DNA of 64,000 nucleotides from Marsupella aquatica. Lineage: Eukaryota > Marchantiophyta. The stretch is taken from NCBI GenBank assembly GCA_973895155.1, contig OZ316895.1:16306001-16370000 (forward strand), in the 5' to 3' direction. Under the pieces are notes generated by a model. The model was not told the origin of the DNA. It worked only from the letters and a program-made list of their open reading frames with translations, and did not search any database. Positions 24,301-37,130 of this stretch are shown piece after piece (the stretch's first letter is position 1; each line of letters begins with the position of its first letter). A program made the position numbers and the translations under genes.

Positions 24301-25925
24301 AATAGAAGAACAGCTATAAGTAGATAAGGTAGTTATATCTTGGTAACTATAACTTGATGGGAACTATTTCTTTTAGATAGAAAGTTAGTAAACAGTCACA
24401 TGTCCTTGCTTGGCTCATAGTTGCCATGAATATATTTGTGAAGCTAGACACTTCAACAATACAAATCTTGAACTTTCCTCAGTAACAATAGACAGTGAGT
24501 TTGGTGGTTTTCTAGAGTTCAAGACCTTCCTTCCGTGCGCACTAACCCTCTCTCACATCAAAGTGCTTCCACATGAGCTCAATCTCTTCCAAAGGAGCCC
24601 CTGCCCCCAATCCCACCCAAAACCACTAACCTCTCTTTTGGCATACATGCTCCTACATGAGCTCTCGTCCAAAAGAGTGCTCATAGAGCTATGAGCCAAT
24701 TCTAGGCAAAGTTCTAATAAAACTTTTGTAGATTTTCAAGGTACACCAATTGATAGGATATGTACATTTAGTTACAAATAAGCACTCAGGAGAGCCCATT
24801 CTGTCACCAACTTCATCCATCCAATATGGAATGGAGTGGGTCTGATTTCTGCATGTATGGACATTAATTCTGTCCAAGGCCAAACCACTTATAGCTTTCT
24901 TGAGTAGGGACTCATAAATCTTGAGTTCAAAATGTTGTAATTGGCCTTTTCCATGGGGTTCCACGGATTTCCCCTCAAAATAAAAATTAAAAATGTAGTC
25001 CATATTTTTAGACCCTATCAGCCGTTGTTCTGGCCCGCCCCACAGTCCATTTCAGGGAAACTGCAATGTGGACCTACAGAAACTGAAACCCCTACGTTGC
25101 AGGAGGGTGAACATTGATTGTAAGTTCAAAATTGATTTGGAGTTGTAGTGAAAAATGATGGGTCCACTCCTCCAATTCATTAAGCTCTGTAAAGTCAGAC
25201 CAGCAGACTATCAGCACCACTGATCCTTCTTCAAGTTCTGGAGATTCAAACAGATAGAGAATGAAATCTCCAGTGACTATAGTTTCCTTTGGATGAATGT
25301 TATGTAAAGCCACCCATGTCCATGCCTGGGAAAAGCAATGGGACTAACAATATTGAAGTTTTACTTCCATTCAAGCATGGAAGTTAGCTATATATGAGCT
25401 AGTTTCAAGGGTTCCTTAGAGAGCAAGGTGGAGAAATCACACTGGGTGTTTTGACATTATTGTCTAGAACAGCGTCCCTATTGCTTGACCCTGCATTTTG
25501 TATGGACCCCTCTTATGCCCACATTTGAAACCCCCTTAAAAACTTCTAGACTATCTTTTGTGTAAATACAAGATCCATTTGTTCAAGACCACATTCCCAA
25601 AGGTCCACACATACCTATATCTATCTATCAATCAAGTCCGAGAATGATTTAGGGAAATTCTATGAAGGTACTGCCTGAGGTATTCTCTTTGTTCCTTTCT
25701 TTGAAGTAGCTCCTACGAATGGCTTTTGTTGTTAGCTGCGCTTTGATTCCCTCAGAAGATGCCATAATCACAGGTTTGTCCTAGTATGTCAACATTTTAA
25801 ACCCCCTCCAAGACATTTCAGTACTCAATTGTGTGTGAGCCGTGCTCATCTTAAGCCCCCAAAACATTTAGGGTGATGTGGGGGGACGGCTGGCCTATAC
25901 TACTTCTGACCATACCCCCCCCCCG
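21339..25925. other. Intergenic, no recognisable gene
   Basis: No conserved protein is seen. A 91-codon plus-strand frame (23085-23360) has no familiar motif. A 16-bp tandem duplication AAACCATACCATTGGG occurs at 23100-23131. From about 23400 the sequence becomes AT-rich and intergenic in character. Confidence 0.45.
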
Positions 25926-25930
25926 GAAAT

Positions 25931-26315
25931 TGTTGGGTATTTACTCTTACGTCTAGGTTAGGTATGACGTGGTTGGTACAACAACGTGGGTTGGTACAAC
26001 TATGTGGTTAGGTACAACTACGTGATTAGGTACAACTATGTGGTTAGGTACAACTAAGTTGCACACTATATCATAAGAGACATGTGTGCTTGGAGAGGTA
26101 GAACCAAGGCTCATTGTTATGGAGCCACTTGAGAGATAGGGAGAGCTTACACTGTGGAGACTCGGTATAGCCGACGGGCTTAGAGTTCAGTAAAACTCTC
26201 TTGTGTGTTCCCGTGGACGTAGCCTCAAGGAGGTGAACCACGTATCTCTTGTGTCGACTATTGTGCGTTGGATGGTTCATGGGCTTGCCGTTGCGATCGT
26301 CGTCTATGCTCAACA
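25931..26315 (+). mobile_element. Solo LTR of a Ty1/copia element
   Basis: A 385-bp sequence starts TGTTGGGTATTTACTC and ends GCTCAACA. It is flanked by the direct 5-bp repeat GAAAT (25926-25930 and 26316-26320). It is the reverse complement of the LTRs at 38095-38569 and 43775-44249, so it inserted in the opposite orientation. No internal retrotransposon sequence is present, so it is most simply an LTR-LTR recombination product. It has 5 units of the 18-bp GTACC-containing repeat, against 10 in the full element, which accounts for the 90-bp length difference. Confidence 0.95.
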
Positions 26316-26320
26316 GAAAT

Positions 26321-27299
26321 CAACAGTCTAGATCAAAAGTCTGTATCCCCGTTCCCTCCAAAACATGACTTCCAGCAGGGTCACTCTCTAGATTCCACCC
26401 CTCTAAAAAGTCTTGGCCACTTTTGGCTAAAATCCACTACCTCTCTGTGTTGGATTAGCTAGTTCTCACCTAGCCACCCCCTTAGCCAGCATCTAACGGG
26501 CAATCTTGAATCTAGGGAGATCTGAAGGTCAGAAAGTAAGCTAGGAAAACTAGATAAGGACTACTCCTAGCCACTCTAAAAAAATTGAAAAACCTTTAAA
26601 ATAATGATGCCGTGATTGGCAAATTAGTCAGTAGGCTACCCACGAGAGTCAATGAAAATGAATGGCCCCAATGTCTTTTATGTAGTCTAGTGATCTTGCA
26701 TCTGATCAGGTTCTCATTTTATATCACTGTCCTAGCCTTTAGCTGTAGTCCCTACTCTATAGCTATGTACCAAATGCTCTCTGATGAGTTTGCATCGTAC
26801 TCAGCACCATTCCACGCTCCTTCCTCTCCTCCTTCTTTCCACCTCACAGAAACGCACCGTTTCTTCTTTCCAGGGTTTGTCTTTCCTACTTTTCCTCTGA
26901 TCAGTCCCTTGCACTCCCAGGCCTGAGGTATTGTGTGATACAAGCACATTGGAATTTGTGCAAGTGGGGAGTATTGTTCTATTTCACATGAGCGATTTTT
27001 AGTGCCTTCTGATTTTGCTGACTTTTTTTATTTCTAGCACGTTTCTAAGGCTCCATGTACTGAGTGAGTTTGCGAGCTAACAGAGGAGTCCCAATATTGG
27101 GTTTTACTAAAAAATGATATAATAGTTAAGAGATTTCAAATAAGGTTTTGGCTACAGTAGCTAGGAACTAAGTTTCCTAGAAGTGGCGTATATTTCGGGA
27201 GTTTCATCCTAAAGGGGAAAAAAATAGTGTAATGAGGAATGGTTTTCCTCTTACAGGATTTTTTTCTTGTTTGCTCGAATGCCACAACTACCCCTCTGG
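26321..27299. other. Intergenic, nothing recognised
   Basis: No gene or repeat that I can name. Short open frames (for example 26612-26926 on the plus strand) have no domain features. Confidence 0.4.
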
Positions 27300-27860
27300 C
27301 CTTCTATAGTCAATCTACTAAAATCTAGCTATATAATGGTCATGTGAACTTACCCATGGGGATCTACAATCTAGAGTGAAGTCTCTAGACCATGACACTG
27401 GGCATAACTAAAATTCAAAGTGCTAGTGAAAAACAGGGTTTGGGGGCAAAGGTGAGAGAGCTGGGGAAGCAGGTGGAAAACAGAGATTGGCGGCAGGGCT
27501 GGGTGACTATAAAATGGCCACAGTAGGCTTTTAAGCAGGGTGAATGTAGTCTACTTACATTTAAAAATGGGCACTCAGGCTAGGAAAAGCTAGCTATTTG
27601 GTATTGCAAGTGAACCTACTCTTCAAGTCCTATGGTCAAGAGTGAGGCCTCTAGACTTGACTCTGGGGCATAACTAAAATTGAACTAAAATTGAAGCTGG
27701 AAAATGGGTGTAACTAGAGTTGAAGCTGGAAAATGAGGATTGGCGGGAGGGTGAGTCTCTGAACATGGTGCACCATGTGAAGAGTCATTGAAAACCAATT
27801 GAGCCTGAATGGGTGAAGAGGTAGTGGACTCAAATGTACTCACCTCTATTTAAATTCAAA
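27300..27860. repeat. Dispersed repeat family C, two tandem copies
   Basis: Two diverged copies lie about 276 bp apart. Each has 'AGAGTGA.G(T/C)CTCTAGAC', then 'GGCATAACTAAAATT', then a 'GGAAAA....GGATTGGCGG' stretch. A third copy lies at 61555-61790. No coding capacity is visible; class unknown. Confidence 0.6.
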
Positions 27861-28439
27861 GAAAGGGCAATCTGCCTAGTTTCATATAGATTATGTTCAT
27901 TGCCAGAGGGGAAGGACGACTTTCTGTCCTTTGCTCAGTCCCTTGCATTTCTCCCAGCCCTTCAGAAATAAGATATGGATTAAATAATCCGTCGCCAGAG
28001 GAAATGTCTTTCAGTCCTCTCCCCTGCAGCAGTCGCTTCTTCAGAGATTGTCGTAATATAAAAGGGCAGATGGATGAAATCTATTGCTAGACTGGGTTGG
28101 GTCAGGTCAGGTAGCTGCTACTGGGCTGGATAGACAGGGCAGAGAGACAGAGATAGAGATCCAGGTCCTAAACTCGTGAGAACCATGCCTAAGGAGTGAT
28201 GAAGCGTAGCGTAGCGTTCTTTCAGTCAACTTACTGAACTCCTCAATTAATGGTGGAGATTGCTTCTGGGCTCGCGGATGGATTTCTCTTGAATCTGCTC
28301 TCGGCTGTGATGATGGGCGATGAGCAGGATGACGATGAGCTGAGTGATTTTTCATGTAGAATTGGATCTAGACTACGGTAGCGTAGCAGTAGGCAGAAGA
28401 GCCAGAGAAGAGCCAGAGACGAGGCAGGGCAGGAAGCGT

Positions 28440-29640
28440 GAGGGAGAGAGGGTCCTGAAGGAATGATACGGAAATTGGTGGTGACTTGGTGGCTTTGGAA
28501 TGGAGCACAGCAGAGCTCCTCTTTTCAGGAAGATTGCATTTCTTTACGAGCAGAGAGAAGGAAGAGGAGGGAGGAGGGACGGGGCGACAAGACTGATGAC
28601 GGCTTCGCGCGCAGAAGACGGGGAAAATTGGGCTTCCTCCTATTAATTACGCGCCGCTGGTGGAGTGCATTAATTCTCGTCGACACCCGCGCGCTCTTGG
28701 TGTCGTGGTTATGCTGCACTACTGCTGTTGCAGTGCTGCTCTGCTCAGCTGCTGATCTCCTCCCTGGCCGCCCTGCTCTGGTCGTTCTGTGGATTTGGTC
28801 TGTTTCTCCGAAAGCCTTGATGTCGGAGACGTTAAGTCGGGGGAGAGAGGTTGAATGGGAGGAGAGACGAGGAACAATTCCCGAGGAATGGAGCATGGCG
28901 TTCTTGCTGTTCCTCCCTGCTGCAAGCCTGCAACATTGGGGCTGGGGCTGGAGCTGGAAGGATACGGCACAACGAGACCGGAGAGATAAAGAGAGAGAGC
29001 AGCTAATAGTTGAGGGGATTTGTGCGTAATTCAGGAGTGATTTTGCATCCTTGAGGCAGCTGCAATTCTGAGACGGTGTGGGAGGAACAGGAACCAGCAG
29101 CCTGGGGGCGGGGGGTGGGAGGGTAGGGGGAAGAGACAGAGAATGTGGTGTGAACTCACCTGATATCTGGCTGGCAGAAGGGTGGGGGCGGGGAAGGAGG
29201 GGGGCGGTAGGGGGGGGCAGAATGCAGGAGCTCTGCACGGAGAATGGAGGGAATGGAAGACACAGGATTGAATGTGGATGACAATGAGTGAGCTTGCATA
29301 GACGAGCTTGGAAGGTGAGGTCTCCTGATGTGATGTGGTTCATGACACGAGTTTGACTGCTCTGTCTGCACAGCGCATGAATGGCAAGGTAGGCAAATAC
29401 CGAACCCAGCTGCAATTCGAAGACGTGGAATGCGATTTCGTGCTCGGCAATTGGAAGCAGTGGAGAGATACAAATCGAGAGGGAAGGGAGTGTTGTGGGG
29501 CCTCACATTTGGTCGCAGTCTCATGGTCATTGATCACAGCAGAAGGGTTAGATTCCTGCGTTGCATTTGAGTCCGTTGCATTTGAGAGGACGACATGCTG
29601 GTGAAGCTGGAAGTGCTGTGTGACTATATTTCCATTAGAT
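28440..29640. other. Purine-rich, GC-rich island, no assigned gene
   Basis: The plus strand is strongly G/A-biased through this stretch, in contrast to the AT-rich flanks. The bias removes stop codons from the minus strand and leaves a 296-codon opening (29415-28525) that is Ser/Pro/Leu-rich with no domain. I read the island as a possible promoter, leader or non-coding transcription unit, not as a protein gene. Confidence 0.45.
29104..29218 (+). other. Two G-quadruplex-type G-run clusters
   Basis: The first cluster (29104-29130) has five runs of three or more G separated by one to two bases. The second (29180-29218) has at least four G-runs, one of them eight G long. Both satisfy the usual G3+N1-7 quadruplex pattern on the plus strand. 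Confidence 0.75.
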
Positions 29641-31238
29641 ATGTGAATCGCTGAGTGAGGAAGAGCTGCAATTGAAGAGGAAGGAGAGCCTCACCATCTA
29701 TTCATGACTGACTGCCCTTGATTGTAAAGGGGAGAACGCAACACTCATTTGCAGCGTGTAGCAAGACAGGGCCAGTTCATTCGTTGACCAGATAAACATC
29801 CAGGGAGCAGGATTCAGGAGCGAATTGGAGTATTGAATGCAGGGTATGCATGGTGGCTCCTTCCACAAGGGGGTAGTGCAATTGCCTTCGAATGCCAGTA
29901 GCTGGAGAGCCCAGCTGCGGAGGGTAGTGCTTCCGTTCGCAACGTCCTCAATCTTGGCCAGGTTTTAGGATTCTGTCCATGCATGCAACCTTTCTCTTTC
30001 CCTCTTGCTCGACTACTTGTTCGCCACCATCGTTGAAAGTTCTCTTGATTTCTTGAACTCTTTGCAAACCCGTTATTCCTTTCCAACAGTCCCCTGCACT
30101 ACAATTCTTTTTCTTAACCTGTCGTCGGTTGTTATCCTCGGAGCGTGGGCTTCTACTCGTCCCTTTCAGATAAGTATTGTTTGGTGTTTTCTCCCTCGCC
30201 CCGGACGGCCAGCATTGGTAATTCGTGCTTAAAACTGCGACAGGACGAAGGGCAACACTACTCCCGATTCGCGCGTGAACGCACTCTCTGGGATGGCAAC
30301 CAATGATGTACTGTAGTTCCTTGATGAGTCCTAAATACTATGACTCGTGTGCTGTATCTGGTGGTGAATCATAGCGCTGTCCAGTGTCTCTGGCCATAAA
30401 TTCGGTTCTTCATTCTTCCTGTCCCAGACGAGAAATGCAGTCAAAGACGTCGTGTGTGCGTTAGAAACGATGATCAGTGTGTGGAGTTGCCAAGGTCCGT
30501 AGCCACTTCAGTCACTCGTAGAATCTTAACTGGAGCTTGGACAAGGTATCCTCGTTCATTCACAGTTGAGGGAACATCAGTTGTGGGTATGAGCCACATC
30601 CCTGATCATTTTCTGCTCGCGGTGAGCAATCAGTGCTTTTCGACATATCAATCTCAGAGAACGGCAAGGGCATTCGCTTTCTGTCAATGCTACACCTACT
30701 CCATCACTCCTTGGAGTGCATTGTAAGTCGGTTCATTCGATATACATCCCTGTCACTGGATCAGGAAATGGGTCAGAGCTTGGAGCAACCATACCGAGCA
30801 AACTTTCTTCCACGCTGAGTCCGTCCACTAGTTCCTCTTTGTGCGGGCTGTCGGTGTCTATTGTCACTAACGGAATTTGCTTTGCTACTGTCCATCTTCA
30901 GTGACGGTTCCTGTGACGTGCACTGCATTGCATTTGGCACACTGCGGAGTAGAGTATTGATCAACAAATCGTGTACACTGCACTGCCGGCGTGGGTTTTG
31001 ATCGTGGTAAGCGTTGAGATTGTGCAGGAGTTGCCTTGCAGGAATAGGAGCTGTGTTCTCGTCTGCTGGTGAGCCGTCGCTGTGGTTACGCTTCTGGCCG
31101 CCGGATAGAAGAAGCCGTCATCCAGGATTGTATTTGTCCTTGGAACTGGCCCTCCACAGACCTTCGTCGACGTCCCAACGGAACTGGAAAATCTCCGGGA
31201 CTCCTGAGTTCCAGACTACCAGGCTGCTGTCTGCACCG
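29641..31238. other. Upstream region of the ARP gene
   Basis: No independent gene is seen. The stretch probably holds the promoter and leader of the AP endonuclease gene. The frame of its first coding exon is open back to 31014 without another ATG, and a possible acceptor (GTGCAG) at 31022-31027 suggests an intron in the leader. Confidence 0.4.
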
Positions 31239-34200
31239 ATGACCACTGTGTCAGTCGCTGTGAACGAGGGCCGTAGTACACTATTGCGAAGACGGAAGGA
31301 AAGCCGCATTTCCGTGTCCACCACTCAAGTGGTGGCCAGCGTCATGGACAGTAAGAACAAGCAACCAAACAACAGAAAGAGAACCGCTAAGGCGGCAGCA
31401 GCTGCCTCAGACGATGTATGCTCGCATCTTATTTTGATCATTTTGAGACATAGCAGTATGGACGCATTGCAGTAGCAGTTGAGGACTAGAAGCTAGTGAA
31501 AGTCCTTCACAATGTGGAAATCTTGATTGTGGGATAAGAGGTTCCAAACCCGGAAAGTCGATGAAATCTCAGCGTGCATATCTTCTTAAAAGCTTTTAAG
31601 GGATCCTACTATGCAAGGCTGAGCCTTTGGCACATGCTTGATCTGTGCATGATTCTACAGTTGAGGGCCTTTGACCCCACTTCTCGTTTTGCTAACTTGA
31701 AATTTTGCTGGCAGGATGTGGAACCTGCTCAAACCAAAGAAGAGTCATTCGCAACAGAGCTCGAAGCACGCCTTTGGAATCTAGACAAGACGAACCAGCT
31801 CAATTCGCTGACGGTGGTGGAACTCAGAGGGCTCATGAAGTGAGCCAACTCTCAGCTCTTCCGAGAGCTTCCTCGCATTTCTGAAGTGGGACAGAGTTCG
31901 ATGCCATGATGACTTGAATGAGTGAGGAATGAAAGCAATGTCTATTCTGAGGAGTTAGCCTTGGTGATTTGTTGTCACCTTGCTTTTGCATCCGATATCT
32001 TTCGCTGATCTGGTATAAGGTGGGCTTGTCATAGGCACATCAGTAAACCCACGGCTGGGCGAAAGGAAGAGCTAATTGGTGAGGTGAAAAAGTGGCTTAC
32101 GGGGCGCCAGGCCTCAGCAAATCGTCAGACTGGTAAAGCTTTTTCGTCCACGTCCACTTGCTAAATCTGTACCAGTTTTGTTTGGAACCGATTTGCTGGT
32201 AGCTCTTGTTGCCATTCTCCGCTGCTGGAACGTTATCCTGAACTATCTTGTTCCTGCTCTGCTTGACCAGTACTGGATTGCGCTCGACCCACTCGAGAAT
32301 CCTCAAGCGACGCTGAATCGTTGGAGGAAACTTTGTTGAAAGCTGAGAGCAAGTCTCGCCAAGCAGAAGCAATTTCACGAATGAGAGAATCTAACGGGGT
32401 GGATCTGCTAGAGACATTGGTGGAGAACAAGGTAGTACAGAAACATCCGCGGCCAATTACCCTGGATGGGGATATTATGCCAAACGGGAACAGCATTGCT
32501 TCACGGAGATCGTCTCGAGCTAGACAAAGGAAGAAGAAACTTGAGCTGGATGCCGACGAAGATGTTGAGCCAGCAATGGTGGAAGTCACTGAAAAGAAGT
32601 CTCGTACCCGTCGGAAGGCGACCAAGGTTGATAAACAAGAGGAAGAAAGTGGAGGGGAAGAAGTTACCGTAGTGACTACTAATACAGGTCAGAAGAGAAA
32701 GGTACAAGTCTCAAAGAGCAGCCAATCGAAAAAGGGAAAAGTAACCGAGGAAAAGGAGGAAATAGTCGAGGTCAAAATCACTCTGTCGACGACGTCGCCT
32801 TGGACTATGCTGGTCCATAAAAAGCCTCGACCTGACTGGATAGTCTACAACCCAGCAACTATGAGACCTGCACCTCCTTCAAGTGGAACCAAGACAATGA
32901 AACTAATGTCCTGGAACGTGAATGGGTTGCGTGCTCTCATGAAGGACAAAGATAAGAAAGCACAAGAAGGTCTGCTTATGACAAAGCTTGCGCTGGAGGA
33001 GGATTTCGATGTTTTGTGCCTGCAGGAGACGAAGCTTCAGGTGAAATTGTGATCTGCGTCGCCACAAGCAATTTCCGAGTATCCTCAATGATCAATGCAG
33101 AGTGCACGAACGTAGAAATGAAATAGATCGGATGGCCACCTAGCATGACTACTGATCAAGGAGGATTTCTGGTTGAATTGCAGGAGAAAGACGTTGAACA
33201 GATCAGTAAAAACCTTCTATCGGATTATGCTCACCCCTCTTGGAGTTGTAGCACCTCCAAACTTGGATACTCTGGGACCGCAGTGCTTTCAAGGGTCAGT
33301 GGATAGAACTTAATGTTCCCTGACTCTCACTCTTATCGCATGAATTATGTAATAAATGTTGATAGCATTCACACAATGCGGGGCTCCTAGAATGTCGTGG
33401 ATACACAAGGAATTTATGGCGTGACTTGCTCTTCCTATCATACAGGTCAAACCTATTTCAGTGACAAAAGGTATGGGGATTCCTGATCATGACGGCGAAG
33501 GACGCTTGATAACCGTTGAGTTTGACTCCTTCTTCCTACTAACGAGTTATGTGCCTAACTCTGGAGAGAAGTTGGCAAGACTGGTGAGCAGGCTTTAACT
33601 TTTCATTCAGTGAGGTCAATTTGCGATCTAGATCAAGTGATTGAGGACTATGGGTGCGTCGTTTGCCATCGAATCCGATGAATGGGATCTAGTGTCTTCT
33701 CCGTTACTGATGTTTAGTTTTAAGGTGCCTTAGAGCTTTACTGGACCTATGTAGGCGCTCTGGAACTTCTGTCTGACTTTGTAGATCACCTGATTGTGCA
33801 GTCCTATAGGACGGAGGAATGGGACCCAGCTCTCAGCAGATATATCAAAGTACGCAATTCACTAATCTCGGCTTTGCTATCTTACAAGGGAACTCATACG
33901 CGAGGACCTAGTAAATGCTATTTTACTTAGCAGGAAACGCAGGAGCCAGGCATCTCTCGTTCATACCACCAACTTTTTCCAGTTTCTCATTTCCCATCTC
34001 ATCCATTTGTTGCAGGATCTGGAGAAACGGAAGCCTGTCATATTGACAGGAGATTTGAATTGCGCCCATGAGGAAATTGACATTTACAACCCAGATGTAC
34101 TGATTTCAAGCTCTATCTACCATCCCTTCCGCATTTTATGTACAAAATTTTCCTCTGCAGTTGCCACAAAATGCTGACACGATCAAAATATTTGCACTCA

Positions 34201-34690
34201 CAGACCTACCAGTAGTCTCACTTCAATGGTTGTACTTGACAGGGCAACCGTAAAAGTGCGGGCTACACGGCTGAAGAAAGAGCCTCTTTCAAAGCCCAAC
34301 TTTTGAACCAAGGCTTGGTGGATACATTTAGAGTACAGCATCCTAATGCAGTCGGGTACACGTATTGGGGATATCGGAGTGGCGCTCGACCAAAGAATCA
34401 GGGTAAGCTGTAGGTGTGCAGGAAATGTGCTCCAAATTCTTGTCACTGGTTAGCGTGGGCTTGGTGCAGTACAATTCTCCCTCTGATCCAATTCTTCCAT
34501 TGTTCTGTTTGAAAGCTTGCAATGTCCTTTCGATCCCCTGACACTGGAATCCTGGAATCGTGGTGCAGGATGGCGCTTGGACTACTTCCTTGTCTCACAA
34601 TCTCTGGCAGAACAGGTCCATGATTCATACTCGCGTCCCGATTTTCTTGGCAGTGATCATTGTCCCATTGGTATGATTCTCAAGCTCTAA
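31239..34690 (+). CDS. ARP: AP endonuclease with SAP domain (ARP type)
   Basis: This is an exonuclease III/APE1-family apurinic-apyrimidinic endonuclease of DNA base-excision repair; the Arabidopsis homologue ARP acts in chloroplasts. Ten exons: 31239-31415, 31715-31839, 32035-32132, 32298-33040, 33184-33294, 33446-33583, 33802-33849, 34016-34096, 34243-34402, 34569-34690; 1,803 nt, 600 residues, phase closed. A Ser/Arg-rich N-terminus could be a transit peptide. A SAP DNA-binding motif ([27 protein letters not shown]) spans exons 2-3. A long charged Lys/Glu linker with nuclear-signal-like RKKKL follows, then the catalytic domain from about residue 332. Catalytic residues are all present: N340 (SWNVNG), E377 (LQETK), Y453 (SYVPNSG), D493 and N495 (TGDLNCAH), D565 (RLDYF), D590 and H591 (GSDHCP). 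It is somewhat longer than Arabidopsis ARP because of the linker. The exon 4 acceptor (CGAG|AATCC) is the least certain junction. Confidence 0.93.
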
Positions 34691-36562
34691 ATTCAACAGT
34701 GGCTTGGCTGAGAGGCTTGGCTTTTTGCTCTGCATCCGGGTCACTTTTGTAACGAAGTTATTCATTCAAATGGTGCCACTGAGAGTTTTGCCGCCTCCTA
34801 TTGGATGGCCCAATAGCATGGGCTCCTTGTACCATATATACCGCCTGGTAGAGAACTCGCACGAGCCTCCCTTTTTTTGCTAGAGAAGAGCAAATTCCTA
34901 GATTAAGACGTACTTGCAAGATTAGTGAATAGCTTAGAAAATACGGTATACTCTTTGCAAGCGATCAAAGATTCTGGAGAAGTAGCAGCATTTAGGCAAG
35001 TGTTAGGTACAGCTTTTTGTGCAAACGGGGCCGGTTATTTCCCGTGACGGCTGCTACCATTTTGTATCCTATCTCCGGAACACGACTGGCAGCTATCTCG
35101 CCTAACATTGTCACTGATGGGCGAGCTATGTTTATTTGAGCGTTCTACTACCCAGTGTCATTTGTTGTATCCGCATTGGTATTTTATTGTTTTGTTGATG
35201 GACTAGTGAGTGGCCATGCTTGATGGTTTTTGTCCTACAATGTAAGGCCATCGAACTTGGGAGACGTCCGGGGGTCAATTGACGTCGTAAATTTCCAGTT
35301 ATCTAACATATTTTAATGGTGAGGGGCATGCTGTCAAGTTGTCGTTCCGAGAGTGACCATCTCCCCTGAAATTGCACTGCATTGGTGGAGGGTTACAGGG
35401 CAGAATGAGTACTTCTCTTCCGATTCCTGGAGTAAAATATGCAGGGGGCCTGAAAGCAAAATTTAGCGTTCTTTCAGTAACGGACGGAGTATTAATGCAA
35501 CCTTACTGTCAATGCCCTTAGTGTCAATGTCAACATTTTCACTTCATGGATATCTGTGATGAAACGAACATTGTGGACAGAGGTAACCCAAGTGCTCTTG
35601 TATGTGTGTCAGCCATTCCCCTGAAAAGGGTGCAAGTCGTAATAATCACTCGCCAGAACATGACCTTCATCACATGAGTAGTGGCACTGTGCAGTTTTGT
35701 TGTACCTCGCGTGGTACAGGTCATATCGTGCAGCACTCCACCTCGACATATCCTTCCAGTTTCCAGCTCAGTCAGTACCCAGTCAGTAGAAGACTTCCTG
35801 GCTCACATCTGGACGAATCGCGGAGGTCGGATGGATTGCACGAGCAGCTCAGCAGCCCTGGTTACTCGGAGTCGTTCGAACGGGAGGACGTCAACCACAA
35901 GGACAATCCCTGAACACCCCCCTCCCCGGGAAACAATGTCCAGTACAGTACCGGAGAATTCGAGATCCATAACTTCGTCTGAGAGGATTCACGTCAACAG
36001 ATGATGAGGTGGACGAACCACGAGGAGGCATTGTACAGGAGGACACAGCTGAAGTAGCTTTCACCAACAGTAAATTCTCCAGAGGTGCTCCTGTTCGTTC
36101 ATTCTTGCCGCCCAAATCGTATGCGCACGGCACAGACTACCACCATCTCCGTACGTGGACAAACCCATCATCAGCTGCTAATCTGGGGTGTCTCTCATGT
36201 GTGTGACTTCGACTTCCAGCCAGTCGTCCAGTGCTGAATTGCAACAATGTGGTACTCCCAAAACGAGCCGTGATGGAGGGACGGGGGTATCGAAGGTGCC
36301 CTCTACTGCTGCAGTACCATACTCATCAGAGCATCCTGCCAGGCGACGTGACCTCAGCCCCGTGTGGAGGGAGACAACTTACTTCAGTGCAGTACTACGG
36401 CAACGAGGAATGACTACTACTATTGCTGCCAATCAATTCATCAATTCAACTCGTTCATCATCATTCTCTCCCTTCCTCTCCCTCCCTCTCCATCCCTCCC
36501 TGACGCGAGGAAAACCACATCAAGAGGCGGCAACGAGGAATGAGTGCACTAGTACAACCAAT
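34691..36562. other. Intergenic, nothing recognised
   Basis: No conserved protein. Several overlapping plus-strand openings occur at 35600-36700, but none has domain features and they change frame repeatedly. The sequence from about 36420 becomes CT-rich and grades into the minisatellite that follows. Confidence 0.4.
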
Positions 36563-37130
36563 GAATTCTCCATGCATTCCTCGCTCTCTTCCTCCCTGCC
36601 TGAAACTGAAGCCCAGGTGGAACCTCCATGTTTACTACAACCAATAAATTCTCCACGGTTTACTCGCTCCCTTCCTCCCTGCCTGAAATTGAAGCTCAGA
36701 TAGACCTCCATGTTACTACATGCAATGAATTCTCCATGTATTCCTCGCTCCCTTACTCCCTGCCTGAAATTGAAGCCCTGGTGGACCTCCATTTACTACA
36801 AACAGTGAATTCTCGATGCATTTCTGGCTCCCTTCCTCCCTGCCTGAAATTGAAGCCCTGATGACCCTCCATGTTATTACAACTAATGAATTCTCCATGC
36901 TTTCCTCGCTCCTTTCCTTCCTGCCTGAAATTGAATCCCAGATAGACCTCCATGTTACTCCAACCAATGAATTCTCCATGCTTTCCTCGCTCCTTTCCTT
37001 CCTGCCTGAAATTGAATCCCAGATAGACCTCCATGTTACTCCAACCAATGAATTCTCCATGCACTCCTCCCTCCCTTCCTCCCTGCCTGAAATTGAAGCC
37101 CAGAGGGACCTCCATGTTTGCCAAAATGCT
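36563..37130. repeat. 81-bp minisatellite, seven copies
   Basis: Units start with (G/A)AATTCTC at 36563, 36646, 36727, 36807, 36888, 36969 and 37050 (spacings 80-83, mostly 81). Each contains a CTTCCTCCCTGCCTGAAATT-type block and a GACCTCCATG block. Copies five and six are nearly identical, so the array has been homogenised recently in part. Because 81 is a multiple of three, both strands read as repeating 27-residue units (plus: ...LPEIE....LHV..TNEFSM; minus: ...FNFRQ....HGEF). I see no start context, family or expression evidence for either. Confidence 0.9.

Noticed and set aside
28525-29415. 296-codon minus-strand open frame
   Set aside because: It follows from the G/A bias of the plus strand, which depletes stops on the other strand. 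Composition is Ser/Pro/Leu-rich, there is no domain, and other frames are also open.
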